The notes under the pieces were generated by a model. It was given only the letters and a program-made list of their open reading frames with translations. It ran no database searches and had not been told where the DNA came from. Position numbers and translations under genes: made by a program. Shown piece by piece: positions 49,297 to 56,311 of a DNA stretch of 64,000 bases (its first letter is position 1; every line of letters begins with the position of its first letter). Origin of the DNA: an uncultured Bacteroidaceae bacterium (GTDB lineage: Bacteria; Bacteroidota; Bacteroidia; Bacteroidales; Bacteroidaceae); contig CAJOLW010000020.1 in NCBI GenBank assembly GCA_905235525.1, positions 1 to 64,000 of the forward strand, written 5' to 3'.

Positions 49297-50957
49297 CTAC
49301 AACTCCACACTCACCTGTCCGCCCACCTGCTTGGTAGCATAATAGAAGGCGGCATAGCGAGTTCCCATGAAGAGACGACGATAATCGAAGCGCATCTTAT
49401 AATCAGCAGTGCCAATCCGTGTGAAGTTCTTGCCATCCAGACTATAGTAGAAATTTGCCGTGTCACGTTTAGGGCTGAAATCGCCGAAGTCACCATCAAT
49501 GCGCAAATAAATCTTGCCCACCTTTCCCTTTGGCAACTTCACGGTCTCCACCTCTTTCGCATCCACCTTTGTGATTTCTTTGGTGTTGTTTGACAGGCTC
49601 ACACTCTCCTCACTCATGGTTAGACTATATTGACCCGCGTTTAGTTTAATCCAGAATCACCATTTAATGCTGCAAAACCTACACAATCCCCATCTTTCAT
49701 CTTGCGCGCGTCAATGCAGATGGTGTCTGAACAGGTGGGACCCCATGTGCGCCAAGTAAGCGTGTTACGGGCATCGAAGATATTCTTGCACAACACAGAA
49801 GTTTTCAACACGACACCGCCATTGCCGAACGGAGCAAAGGCGCGATAAGTAGCAGCATCGCGCATCGGTTTGCCAAAACTGATGCTTTCTCCCTTTCCTG
49901 GCAGTGGAGCAATGTCTTCCTTGATATAGTTGTGGTTCCACTGATAGTCTTTCTCAATCACAGCATAGGCTGGCTCCTTGTGGCACTCGCAGTCGCCATC
50001 GAGGGTCACCACCTCGGGAATGACGCCATCACCCTTGGTGCCCAGCACTGGCCATCCGTCAATCCATGAACAAGGCTCCACGGTCAGCACGCGTCCCACT
50101 CCGTCACGGTCTTGGAACATGACGCCATACCATTCACCATGCTTGCCATCCACGATGGTGCCCTGACCGGCATAGTTGAAACCGCCCAGTTTGCTCTTCA
50201 GAATCACCTTCGAGTCGTAAGGTCCTTCGATGTTCTTGCTGCGGTAGGCAATCTCTTCCCTGCCCGAACCCGGCCAGGCGATGCAGAGCAGATAGTACAT
50301 GCCATCGTGCTTGATGAATCGGCTGCCCTCATGCAGTCCCTGTGGCTTACCTCTCAGTTCCAGTTTCTTGCGGATGCCACCCGGTTTCTCTGCCGTCAGG
50401 TCGGCTGTCAGTTCCACCAGATTGATGTCGCCACTGCCGGAGAACACATACACACGGTCGTCATCGTCGAAGAAGAGCGACGAGTCGTGATAGGCGGGCA
50501 GACGGCTGTGAAGTTTCCAGCCCTTGGCTGGGTCGTCGGTCTTGAAGACCATCGACTTGTGGGGGTCGTCATTTGCCACGAAGAGCGCCCAGAAGGTGCC
50601 TTTATGATAGCGCAAGGTGGTCGCCCACTGTCCCCGTCCATACACGGTACCTTCCTTCAGGTCATAACGAGGCGTATCCTTGATTTCATCAAACAGATAC
50701 GACACTGTCTCCCAGTGCACGAGATCCGTGCTGCGCATGATGGGAGCACCAGGGAAGAGGTGCATCGTGGTGGTGACCAGATAGTAATAGTCGCCCACAC
50801 GGATGATGTCTGGATCGGGGGCATCAGCCCAGATGAAAGGATTCTTTACTTTGATTTTAGGTGAGTTTGACACCTCGGGCAACGCATCGGGCGTCGCTGT
50901 TTGTGCTGAAGCCATCGTGGCAACCAGCACACAGATAACAGATAGTAATTTTCGCAT
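49297..50957 (-). pseudogene. GH43 beta-xylosidase/arabinofuranosidase, frameshifted near the C-terminus
   Basis: Starting MRKLLSVICVLVATMASAQ (signal peptide), the catalytic propeller is complete. ADAPDPDIIRVGDYYYL carries the base Asp, YHDSSLFFDDD the pKa-modulating Asp and GLHEGSRF the acid Glu. The C-terminal beta-sandwich starts (DGDCVGFAALNGDSG) but the frame ends at 49641. The next frame, from about 49651 down to 49297, continues IKLNAGQYSLTMSEESVSLSNNTKE and ends normally. One missing base between GG and ATT explains it. There is no slippery sequence. As read, the protein loses about 110 residues of its second domain. The promoter carries the operator (51026-51055). Confidence 0.85.
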
Positions 50958-50988
50958 ATAGATATAAATTGGGAAATAGCATTTTGTG

Positions 50989-50996
50989 CAAAGTTA
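50989..50996 (-). promoter_or_regulatory. -7 box of the GH43-GH10 unit
   Basis: TAACTTTG followed by CAC on the minus strand, 31 bp before the ATG and 29 bp after the operator at 51026-51055. Confidence 0.65.
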
Positions 50997-51025
50997 CGGA
51001 AAAAGACGCACGAATACTTGCACAA

Positions 51026-51055
51026 ATGTTTCATAAGCTTTGGATTTTGATACAT
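51026..51055 (-). promoter_or_regulatory. Xylan-locus operator, site 2
   Basis: In gene direction ATGTATCA-N14-TGAAACAT, ending 29 bp before the -7 box of the GH43 gene. The half-sites form an imperfect inverted repeat (7 of 8). Confidence 0.7.
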
Positions 51056-51097
51056 CTCTTTTTCGTTGAGGTTCAGAAAATCAATAAAAAATGCACT

Positions 51098-51127
51098 TTG
51101 TAACCCTTTATAAAAACGATGAAACAC
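51098..51127 (+). promoter_or_regulatory. Xylan-locus operator, site 3 (before the candidate small RNA)
   Basis: Plus strand TTGTAACC-N14-TGAAACAC, ending 29 bp before the -7 box at 51157. The left half is identical to that of site 1 in gene direction. Confidence 0.65.
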
Positions 51128-51156
51128 AATGGAAAGATGTTTTCGCAAAAAGTCCG

Positions 51157-51164
51157 TAACTTTG
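51157..51164 (+). promoter_or_regulatory. -7 box of the candidate small RNA
   Basis: TAACTTTG followed by CACC on the plus strand, divergent from the GH43 promoter. A start near 51171 is expected. Confidence 0.6.
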
Positions 51165-51170
51165 CACCAG

Positions 51171-51257
51171 AAAAATTGATAATAAATAGGTTAGTAAAAA
51201 AGGTTTAGTATTCATGGAAGACTCTTCTTCGAGATGAAGGGGAGTCTTTATTTTTTT
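51171..51257 (+). ncRNA. Candidate small RNA of the xylan locus
   Basis: A short transcription unit of about 86 nt lies between the plus-strand promoter (51157-51164) and an intrinsic terminator. It holds no gene except a possible 7-codon frame (MEDSSSR, 51214-51237) within the hairpin. No plus-strand gene follows for many kb. Control by the same operator as the xylan enzymes suggests a small regulatory RNA made during growth on xylan. A relic promoter and leader left by a rearrangement is the main alternative. The ends are predictions. Confidence 0.5.
51218..51257 (+). terminator. Terminator of the candidate small RNA
   Basis: AAGACTC / GAGTCTT stem, prolonged by TTC pairs, followed by TTATTTTTTTATT. 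Confidence 0.8.
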
Positions 51258-51261
51258 ATTC

Positions 51262-51290
51262 AAGTTTCGAAAGTTGCTCAACTTCTTTGG
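51262..51290. repeat. Short dispersed repeat (AAGTTTCG...CTCAACTTCTTT), copy A
   Basis: The stretch AAGTTTCGAAAGTTGCTC followed by AACTTCTTT recurs as AAGTTTCGGATGCACTC followed by AACTTCTTT at 63065-63092 in the same type of spacer. Confidence 0.6.
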
Positions 51291-51398
51291 AGTTAGAGGA
51301 GTTAAAGGAGTTAAAGCCAAATGTTATGCTGGTATCAGAGTATCGGCTTTTAACTCCTAAGCGCAGCGATAACTCCTCTAACTCCTTTAACTCCAAAG
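51285..51398. repeat. Dispersed palindromic intergenic repeat, copy 2
   Basis: 114 bp with outer arms of GGAGTTA units and core AGCCAAATGTTATGCTG...AGTATCGGCT. Relative to copy 1 (1845-1949) the flanks read in reverse (CTCCTAAGCGCAGCGATAAC against GTTACCGCTACGCTCAGGAG). The rest of the gap (51399-51567) holds a triplet of GAACGAAATATTTCACGCTGGAA-like units near 51463-51510. Confidence 0.75.
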
Positions 51399-51462
51399 AT
51401 ATAAAACATACGAAATTTGAATTACATTTTACATCAACGTATAACCCTCCAATAGACGCACC

Positions 51463-51530
51463 GTGAACGAAATATTTCACGCTGGAAGAACGAAATATTT
51501 CACGCTGGAAGGATGAAATATCATACGCAC
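51463..51530. repeat. Tandem GAAATATTTCACGCTGGAA-like units
   Basis: CGAAATATTTCACGCTGGAAGA appears twice (near 51468-51490 and 51491-51512), and a third partial unit (GATGAAATATCATACG) follows. The block is framed by ACGCACCGTG and CGCACGGTGCG, which are inverted to each other. Confidence 0.65.
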
Positions 51531-51567
51531 GGTGCGCACTTTGGGGAAATCATCAGGCTGAATCAGC

Positions 51568-51605
51568 AATAAAAAGAGCGGCACCAACCAATGTTGATGC
51601 CGCTC
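51568..51605 (-). terminator. Terminator of the 687-aa/52-aa gene unit
   Basis: GAGCGGCA / TGCCGCTC stem with a 14-nt loop, followed on the minus strand by TTTTTATT. It lies 41 bp after the 52-aa gene stop. Confidence 0.8.
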
Positions 51606-51645
51606 GCATAAAAAAAACACAAGTATTATTTCATCAATTTAAGAC

Positions 51646-51804
51646 TTACCATTTGAAATTGGTCATATCCTCTGTATTTTCGAAGTCTGGCATTCCAGGA
51701 ATTTCAGCATTCACATTTCCTTGTGGAGCACCTTTTGAAAGGCAAATCATCGATTCCATAGAAGTCTCATAAACATCCATTACTGGTTTTATATACTTAT
51801 TCAT
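51646..51804 (-). CDS. Small 52-residue protein downstream of the 687-aa gene
   Basis: A short frame starts ATG 51804 (or 51810, two codons earlier), about 20 nt after the stop of the 687-aa gene, and ends TAA at 51646. It begins MNKYIKPVMDVYETSMESMI and ends DMTNFKW. The opening MxKYxKPxxxV followed by a Met/Glu-rich stretch is a pattern I know from many small Bacteroidales proteins of unknown role. It has no signal peptide or membrane helix. It lies between a gene and that gene's terminator, in the same direction, so it is co-transcribed with it. Confidence 0.65.
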   Translation of the reverse strand: MNKYIKPVMDVYETSMESMICLSKGAPQGNVNAEIPGMPDFENTEDMTNFKW

Positions 51805-51824
51805 AGTCATCTATATTTAATCTG

Positions 51825-53888
51825 TTATTTAACCATAATCTTTTTAACGCCACCATCACTGAACTTCACAATGTTCACACCCTTCTGCAAAGATGGTTGT
51901 GCTGTGCCATCTAATGAATAAACACCAATGATGTTCACACCACTCTCACCCGTCAATGCATTGACACCTGTCACACCTTCATCTTCAAAACCAAAGCGAA
52001 TGGCTGATTCTGACGAGGTCGTGGTGAAGAAAGCACGGAAAGCAGGGAGGTTGATGCTATTGGTCGCCTGTACAAACTGGTTGTTGGAGATAGCATAGAT
52101 ATTGCCCGCATACTCAGAAGCCAAAATGGTCTTCGGATCGAAAGTGCCAATAAGTTGGAGTGTACCGCTTGCGGCCTGTACATCTGCCAATGCACCAGAA
52201 CCTGTCATTGCTCCATCGTTCAGTTTCTCTACCACACCAGGAGTACCAGCAGGAAGCGTAACAGCCTCAACCAACGTAAGTTCATCAGCCGTAAGTTCAC
52301 CCAATGTGTAATATTTGTAATTCGCATCAGAGGTAACTGCAAATGGCAAACAAACAGTGCCATAGGTGTTTGCCATCGTACGAGTATAAGAGGCAGCCGT
52401 GGCAGAAGCACCAGTTGGGACTGCCATTGGATAACCATCTGTCACCACAAGATTGGCAATAGTTGTACCTACCATCACATTGCTGGGGTTGGCAAGAACA
52501 CCGGAGTTGGCAATGAAAATGGCATTGGGATTGGCTGGAGTGAGAGTGATGCCTGTACCTGTCAAACCTGTCGCGTCGTAAAGAGTGGCAGAGGCATCAG
52601 CAAGAGCAGAAGTGACAGAAGGTGCCAAAATACCAGCGCCTGAAATAACATAATCACTTTCATCACTTACCGTCTCCTTATAAAGATCCATACTATAAAC
52701 TATAGAACTTGTATCATAAGAACCTGATTTCACAGCATTTATATAAACATGCTCCAATCCGCTAAAGTCACCCGAAGTGAGATCATACTCTATTATACCT
52801 TCTGAATCAAAAGTTTTCCTTACAACTTTTTGTCCAGAGTTATCTGTCCCTTCAGTTTGATTATAAAAAAGCCTTATCTCATCATCCGCTTTCCCCTTCA
52901 GAATCAACTTTTGGTAACCTGTCGCATCAGCATATTTCCCTTCAGTCGGTGTTCCGAAGCCATAAATCGTTCCCTGAGCACTACCTAAATTATACGCACA
53001 GTCGTCATCATTAAACAAACTCTTCGTCAAAGGAGTATAATGAGGATCAGAGGCTTTGACCATTGAGGCTGTTAGAAAAAGTTCTGTGAATTTCAGAGTT
53101 CCCGTTGCATTCACATGCATCATAATACCTGTAACGGCAGTAAAGTCGGGAGATGCCAAAGCACCAGGGAATGCTCGATCATATTCGCCTGAATACATGT
53201 TCAAGTCTGAGCCATCATTCGTTGCTCCTACAAGTTTCCAAAATTGCACAATATCATCGCCATCTTTGTTTGCGGTCCAATGTGTCAAAGAAGATAAATC
53301 GTAGGCTTGGTCAAAATTGATTTTGATATTACCATCTGTACCTGTGCTGGTTACTGTGCCTGTCTGGTCATCATACGAAAGTGACGCACCTTCTACTGTA
53401 ATATCTGTTAAATCGATAGTCGCCTTTCCTGTCTCATCGAAAGAAAGAGTGGTAGGCTTCTCCAAATAAGCCTTGCTCAAAGTGATAGAACCGCTACCCG
53501 CATTGCCACCAAAAGATATTTTACTTATTTGCGACAGATCCAGATTCTTTGTTTCATCCCTATCTGCAAAGTTCAAATTTTTTTCACCGGCTGAATAAAA
53601 TACTATAGTAGCAACAGCCGTACTTCCTTCCATAAAACAGATACGATAAGTATCCGTATAATCGGCAGTCGTCAGATGAATGGAAGTATAGTCAGCCAAT
53701 TCACCATTAGGAAACTCAAAAATAGTCATCAAATTATTGGTTGGGGCAATCCATGTGTAACTGTGCGTTTCTGCATTCCATGAACCATTACCGGCAGGCG
53801 TACCATACGTAGCATACTTCTTTGTAGCCCACAAATTACCCCCCCCAATTGTTAAGAGGGCAATCATTAAAAGTAAAAATTTTTTCAT
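51825..53888 (-). CDS. Secreted surface protein of the xylan locus, function unknown
   Basis: The 687-residue protein has a signal peptide (MKKFLLLMIALLTIGGGNLWA) and is otherwise beta-rich, low in Cys and high in Thr, Ser, Ala and Asp. There are two similar beta-sandwich stretches (about 25-150 and 155-270), then repeats with short Gly/Asn turns. A region near 520-640 (YTRTMANTYGTVCLPFAV) is frequent in Prevotella surface proteins. It ends with GVYSLDGTAQPSLQKGVNIVKF...KIMVK, a variant of the tail seen in other proteins here. No catalytic motif is visible. It is probably a carbohydrate-binding surface protein. Its promoter carries operator site 4. Confidence 0.65.
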   Translation of the reverse strand: MKKFLLLMIALLTIGGGNLWATKKYATYGTPAGNGSWNAETHSYTWIAPTNNLMTIFEFPNGELADYTSIHLTTADYTDTYRICFMEGSTAVATIVFYSAGEKNLNFADRDETKNLDLSQISKISFGGNAGSGSITLSKAYLEKPTTLSFDETGKATIDLTDITVEGASLSYDDQTGTVTSTGTDGNIKINFDQAYDLSSLTHWTANKDGDDIVQFWKLVGATNDGSDLNMYSGEYDRAFPGALASPDFTAVTGIMMHVNATGTLKFTELFLTASMVKASDPHYTPLTKSLFNDDDCAYNLGSAQGTIYGFGTPTEGKYADATGYQKLILKGKADDEIRLFYNQTEGTDNSGQKVVRKTFDSEGIIEYDLTSGDFSGLEHVYINAVKSGSYDTSSIVYSMDLYKETVSDESDYVISGAGILAPSVTSALADASATLYDATGLTGTGITLTPANPNAIFIANSGVLANPSNVMVGTTIANLVVTDGYPMAVPTGASATAASYTRTMANTYGTVCLPFAVTSDANYKYYTLGELTADELTLVEAVTLPAGTPGVVEKLNDGAMTGSGALADVQAASGTLQLIGTFDPKTILASEYAGNIYAISNNQFVQATNSINLPAFRAFFTTTSSESAIRFGFEDEGVTGVNALTGESGVNIIGVYSLDGTAQPSLQKGVNIVKFSDGGVKKIMVK

Positions 53889-53949
53889 TGTTTTTTAGAT
53901 TTAATAGAGATTGTTTTATAAATGGATAAAATTAATGTTAATCTGTTCG

Positions 53950-53957
53950 CAAAGTTA
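53950..53957 (-). promoter_or_regulatory. -7 box of the 687-aa protein gene
   Basis: TAACTTTG on the minus strand, 61 bp before the ATG and 29 bp after the operator at 53987-54016. Confidence 0.6.
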
Positions 53958-53986
53958 GCGAGAATGGGGCATTCAGGCTTTCGAAT

Positions 53987-54016
53987 AGGTTACATAAACT
54001 TCTTTTCAGAGTACAA
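53987..54016 (-). promoter_or_regulatory. Xylan-locus operator, site 4 (weakest)
   Basis: In gene direction TTGTACTC-N14-TGTAACCT, ending 29 bp before the -7 box. It is more diverged than the others but has the same spacing. Confidence 0.5.
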
Positions 54017-54066
54017 AGACGATAACCGTTGGCGCATTCCGACAATAAAAACTACAAATTAACCAA

Positions 54067-54136
54067 ACAGACGAATTGCATGTATTTATAGATGGGTTCA
54101 TCACTGAACTTCTATAAATACGTGCAATTCGTCTGT
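54067..54136. terminator. Very long hairpin after the GH43-like gene
   Basis: Arms ACAGACGAATTGCA / TGCAATTCGTCTGT, then GTATTTATAGA / TCTATAAATAC and TTCA / TGAA around a TCAC loop, interrupted only by a T/G mismatch and a small bulge. It begins 31 bp after the stop at 54167 and probably ends the GH115-GH95-GH43 operon, although the tail on the minus strand is not a pure T run. Confidence 0.7.
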
Positions 54137-54166
54137 ATAGAATCCTAAGATTACTTCAATTCATGT

Positions 54167-56212
54167 TTAGTTGATGAAGTAATTCTTGGTTTGACCTTTG
54201 TAGGTACACTTCACCACAGCACGACCGCTGTTGATGCTACCAATCTGGAAAGTCACAGCAGGGTCGCTGGCTGTTGCCTTGATGACAGAATTGTCCTTGA
54301 GCGGTGCGTATGCCTGATAGTTGTTTGCCATCATGAAACCATTGTCGTTGGTAGAGAACATCGGATTGGCAGGAAGATTGACATTCTTGCCATCTACGGT
54401 GATGGTGACAGTTGGAACAACGGGAGCCTTGATACCAGCACCTTTGGAGAAAGCAATTCCGTGCAGGTCAAAGAGTCCCTGTGGACGCTGCTGACCTTGC
54501 TGACCTCTGCCGCCACCAAACTGTGGACGACCCTGTGGCTGCTCTGGCTGCTTGATCTCATCCCCTTCCACTACAAGATAAATGGCATGTTTGCCTGTGA
54601 GACCTTCTACAGCCGGCACACTCAAACTATAGATATCTTTCTTATTTGCCGAAGCTGGCACGTCAACAACTCCAATCTCCTGACCTTTCCAAGGATCATC
54701 CAACTTGACATGAATCTTGAATGCGCCCTTGCCTGCAGGTGTCAGGTTCAACGCCAATGTCGTGTTGTCACCTTTCTTGGTTCCCTCGAAGGCTTTCACG
54801 CCCTTGGAATCCTTTGCCAGACCACCAAAGCCGAAATACTTGAAACCGATGACACCACCATTCTGAATGCCGGCGAGATCCATCGAGTTGTTCCACACAT
54901 CGTGGTTGTCCTGCATCCACTGGTTGCTGTTAGGTCCATACATGAAGCAAGCAAGACCTGCGGAATAATAAGCGTAAGGAGGAAGACCATAAATCTGGAA
55001 GCCTTCAGAAGTCACCTCAGCACCAGTATATTCATTGCCATCGCTTGCCTTGGCAGTCCATTCGTTGTTCTTCACATAGGGGTCATAGCCCACAATGCGA
55101 ACCTTGCCGCCATCAGCCACAGACTTCTTGTCCCACTCAATCTTGACGGGAGCCACCATGGACTGACGTGCATTGCCGAAACCACGGGGAGGACGGTGAT
55201 AGAACACATACCACTGACCATTGATCTCCTGAATGGAGCCGTGGGTGTTGTGACCTGCATTGGTAGTGATCAACTTGGAACCATCCTCGTTCACCACCAC
55301 ACCACGAGAATCAACCAGCACACCACCACTACGCCAAGGACCCAGTGGAGAATCGCCGTAAGCATAGCGGAGAGCCGAGTTGGTGTTGCCCAATCCGTAT
55401 TCCTTACCGCTGTAGCCAGAGAACACCATCACGTATTTGTTGCCCACCTGACGGATGGAAGATGCCTCGAAGAAGTTGAAATCGAGCGGATTCTGACCCT
55501 TATAGAGGGCTTTGTACTCGCTACCTGCCCTGTCGAGCAGACGACCATCAGCACTGCTGGCTGGAATGAAGGGGTCGATGGGGGTTGTGCCCTCACGCTT
55601 GCTGTACATGGTCTTCTGGTCGAGTTCAACAGCAGTAGAGTGCTGGAAACCATAGAACACATAAGCACGATAACCAATGTTGTAGTCGGGGTCTTTCTTG
55701 TCGGTAATGTTCTCGATGAACACTGAGGGGTCGAAGTCGATAAGCGAACCTTCCACACACTGACGTCCATCAGGTGTCAGATTAACTGGAGTGAAGGGGC
55801 CATTGGGTCGGTCACCCTTACATACCATCGGAGTGCGACGCCAACCACGTGAGTGGGGATAGAGCCAATAGGTCTTCTTACCTGTTGTACGATCCTTCAC
55901 CTCCACGAGGTCAGGAGCGTACATGGTGTCCCACTTACCATCCACATAATGCGAGAAGATAGGACCTTCGTCACGCCATTGGCTGAGGTCTTCAACTGGT
56001 GCTGACCACATGCGTACGTCATTACCGCAATAAGCGGTGTAAGTCACGTCGTGCGAGCCAATGATGTAGGCACGATACTTGCCAGGGTTGTCGGGGTCTT
56101 CGAAGACACGGGGTTCGCCATCTGGCAGATGCTCCCAAAGAGGGAGGTAGGGGTTCTGTGCATTCATAGAAAGTGCACAGAACGAGAGAATTGCAAAAAA
56201 TAGTTTTCTCAT
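54167..56212 (-). CDS. GH43-like secreted glycosidase with C-terminal binding domain
   Basis: The 681-residue enzyme has a signal peptide (MRKLFFAILSFCALSMNAQ). A five-bladed-propeller domain (about 20-370) carries DGEPRVFEDPDNPGKYRAYIIGSHD, DTMYAPDLVEV and FNFFEASSIRQVGNKYVMVFSGY, the last holding the likely acid Glu. A CBM6-like domain follows (about 400-545, FKYFGFGGLAKDSKGVKAF), then a Gln/Gly/Pro-rich linker (RGQQGQQRPQG) and a final beta domain. GH43 enzymes in xylan loci are arabinofuranosidases or xylosidases, and the exact specificity is not readable. It is the third gene after GH115 and GH95, with a 99-nt spacer made of a 9-bp tandem repeat. Confidence 0.82.
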   Translation of the reverse strand: MRKLFFAILSFCALSMNAQNPYLPLWEHLPDGEPRVFEDPDNPGKYRAYIIGSHDVTYTAYCGNDVRMWSAPVEDLSQWRDEGPIFSHYVDGKWDTMYAPDLVEVKDRTTGKKTYWLYPHSRGWRRTPMVCKGDRPNGPFTPVNLTPDGRQCVEGSLIDFDPSVFIENITDKKDPDYNIGYRAYVFYGFQHSTAVELDQKTMYSKREGTTPIDPFIPASSADGRLLDRAGSEYKALYKGQNPLDFNFFEASSIRQVGNKYVMVFSGYSGKEYGLGNTNSALRYAYGDSPLGPWRSGGVLVDSRGVVVNEDGSKLITTNAGHNTHGSIQEINGQWYVFYHRPPRGFGNARQSMVAPVKIEWDKKSVADGGKVRIVGYDPYVKNNEWTAKASDGNEYTGAEVTSEGFQIYGLPPYAYYSAGLACFMYGPNSNQWMQDNHDVWNNSMDLAGIQNGGVIGFKYFGFGGLAKDSKGVKAFEGTKKGDNTTLALNLTPAGKGAFKIHVKLDDPWKGQEIGVVDVPASANKKDIYSLSVPAVEGLTGKHAIYLVVEGDEIKQPEQPQGRPQFGGGRGQQGQQRPQGLFDLHGIAFSKGAGIKAPVVPTVTITVDGKNVNLPANPMFSTNDNGFMMANNYQAYAPLKDNSVIKATASDPAVTFQIGSINSGRAVVKCTYKGQTKNYFIN

Positions 56213-56264
56213 TTGTTAGTTTTTTATAAATGGTTTGTTGTTGGTTGTTTTGGTAGATTAGTGA

Positions 56265-56310
56265 GACTGGAGATTCTGGAAATCCTGGAGATTCCGGAGA
56301 TTCTGGAAAT
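56265..56310. repeat. 9-bp tandem repeat between GH95 and GH43-like genes
   Basis: About five units of TCTCCAGAA or one-base variants (read on the minus strand) fill the spacer just after the GH95 stop. Confidence 0.8.
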
Positions 56311-56311
56311 G

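Noticed and set aside
49640..49660. Programmed frameshift in GH43
   Set aside because: No slippery heptamer or stimulatory hairpin is visible, and a missing base is simpler.
54191..55726. 511-aa plus-strand frame opposite the GH43-like gene
   Set aside because: Antisense shadow, with rich His/Thr/Val and no recognisable fold. The minus strand has signal peptide and GH43 motifs.
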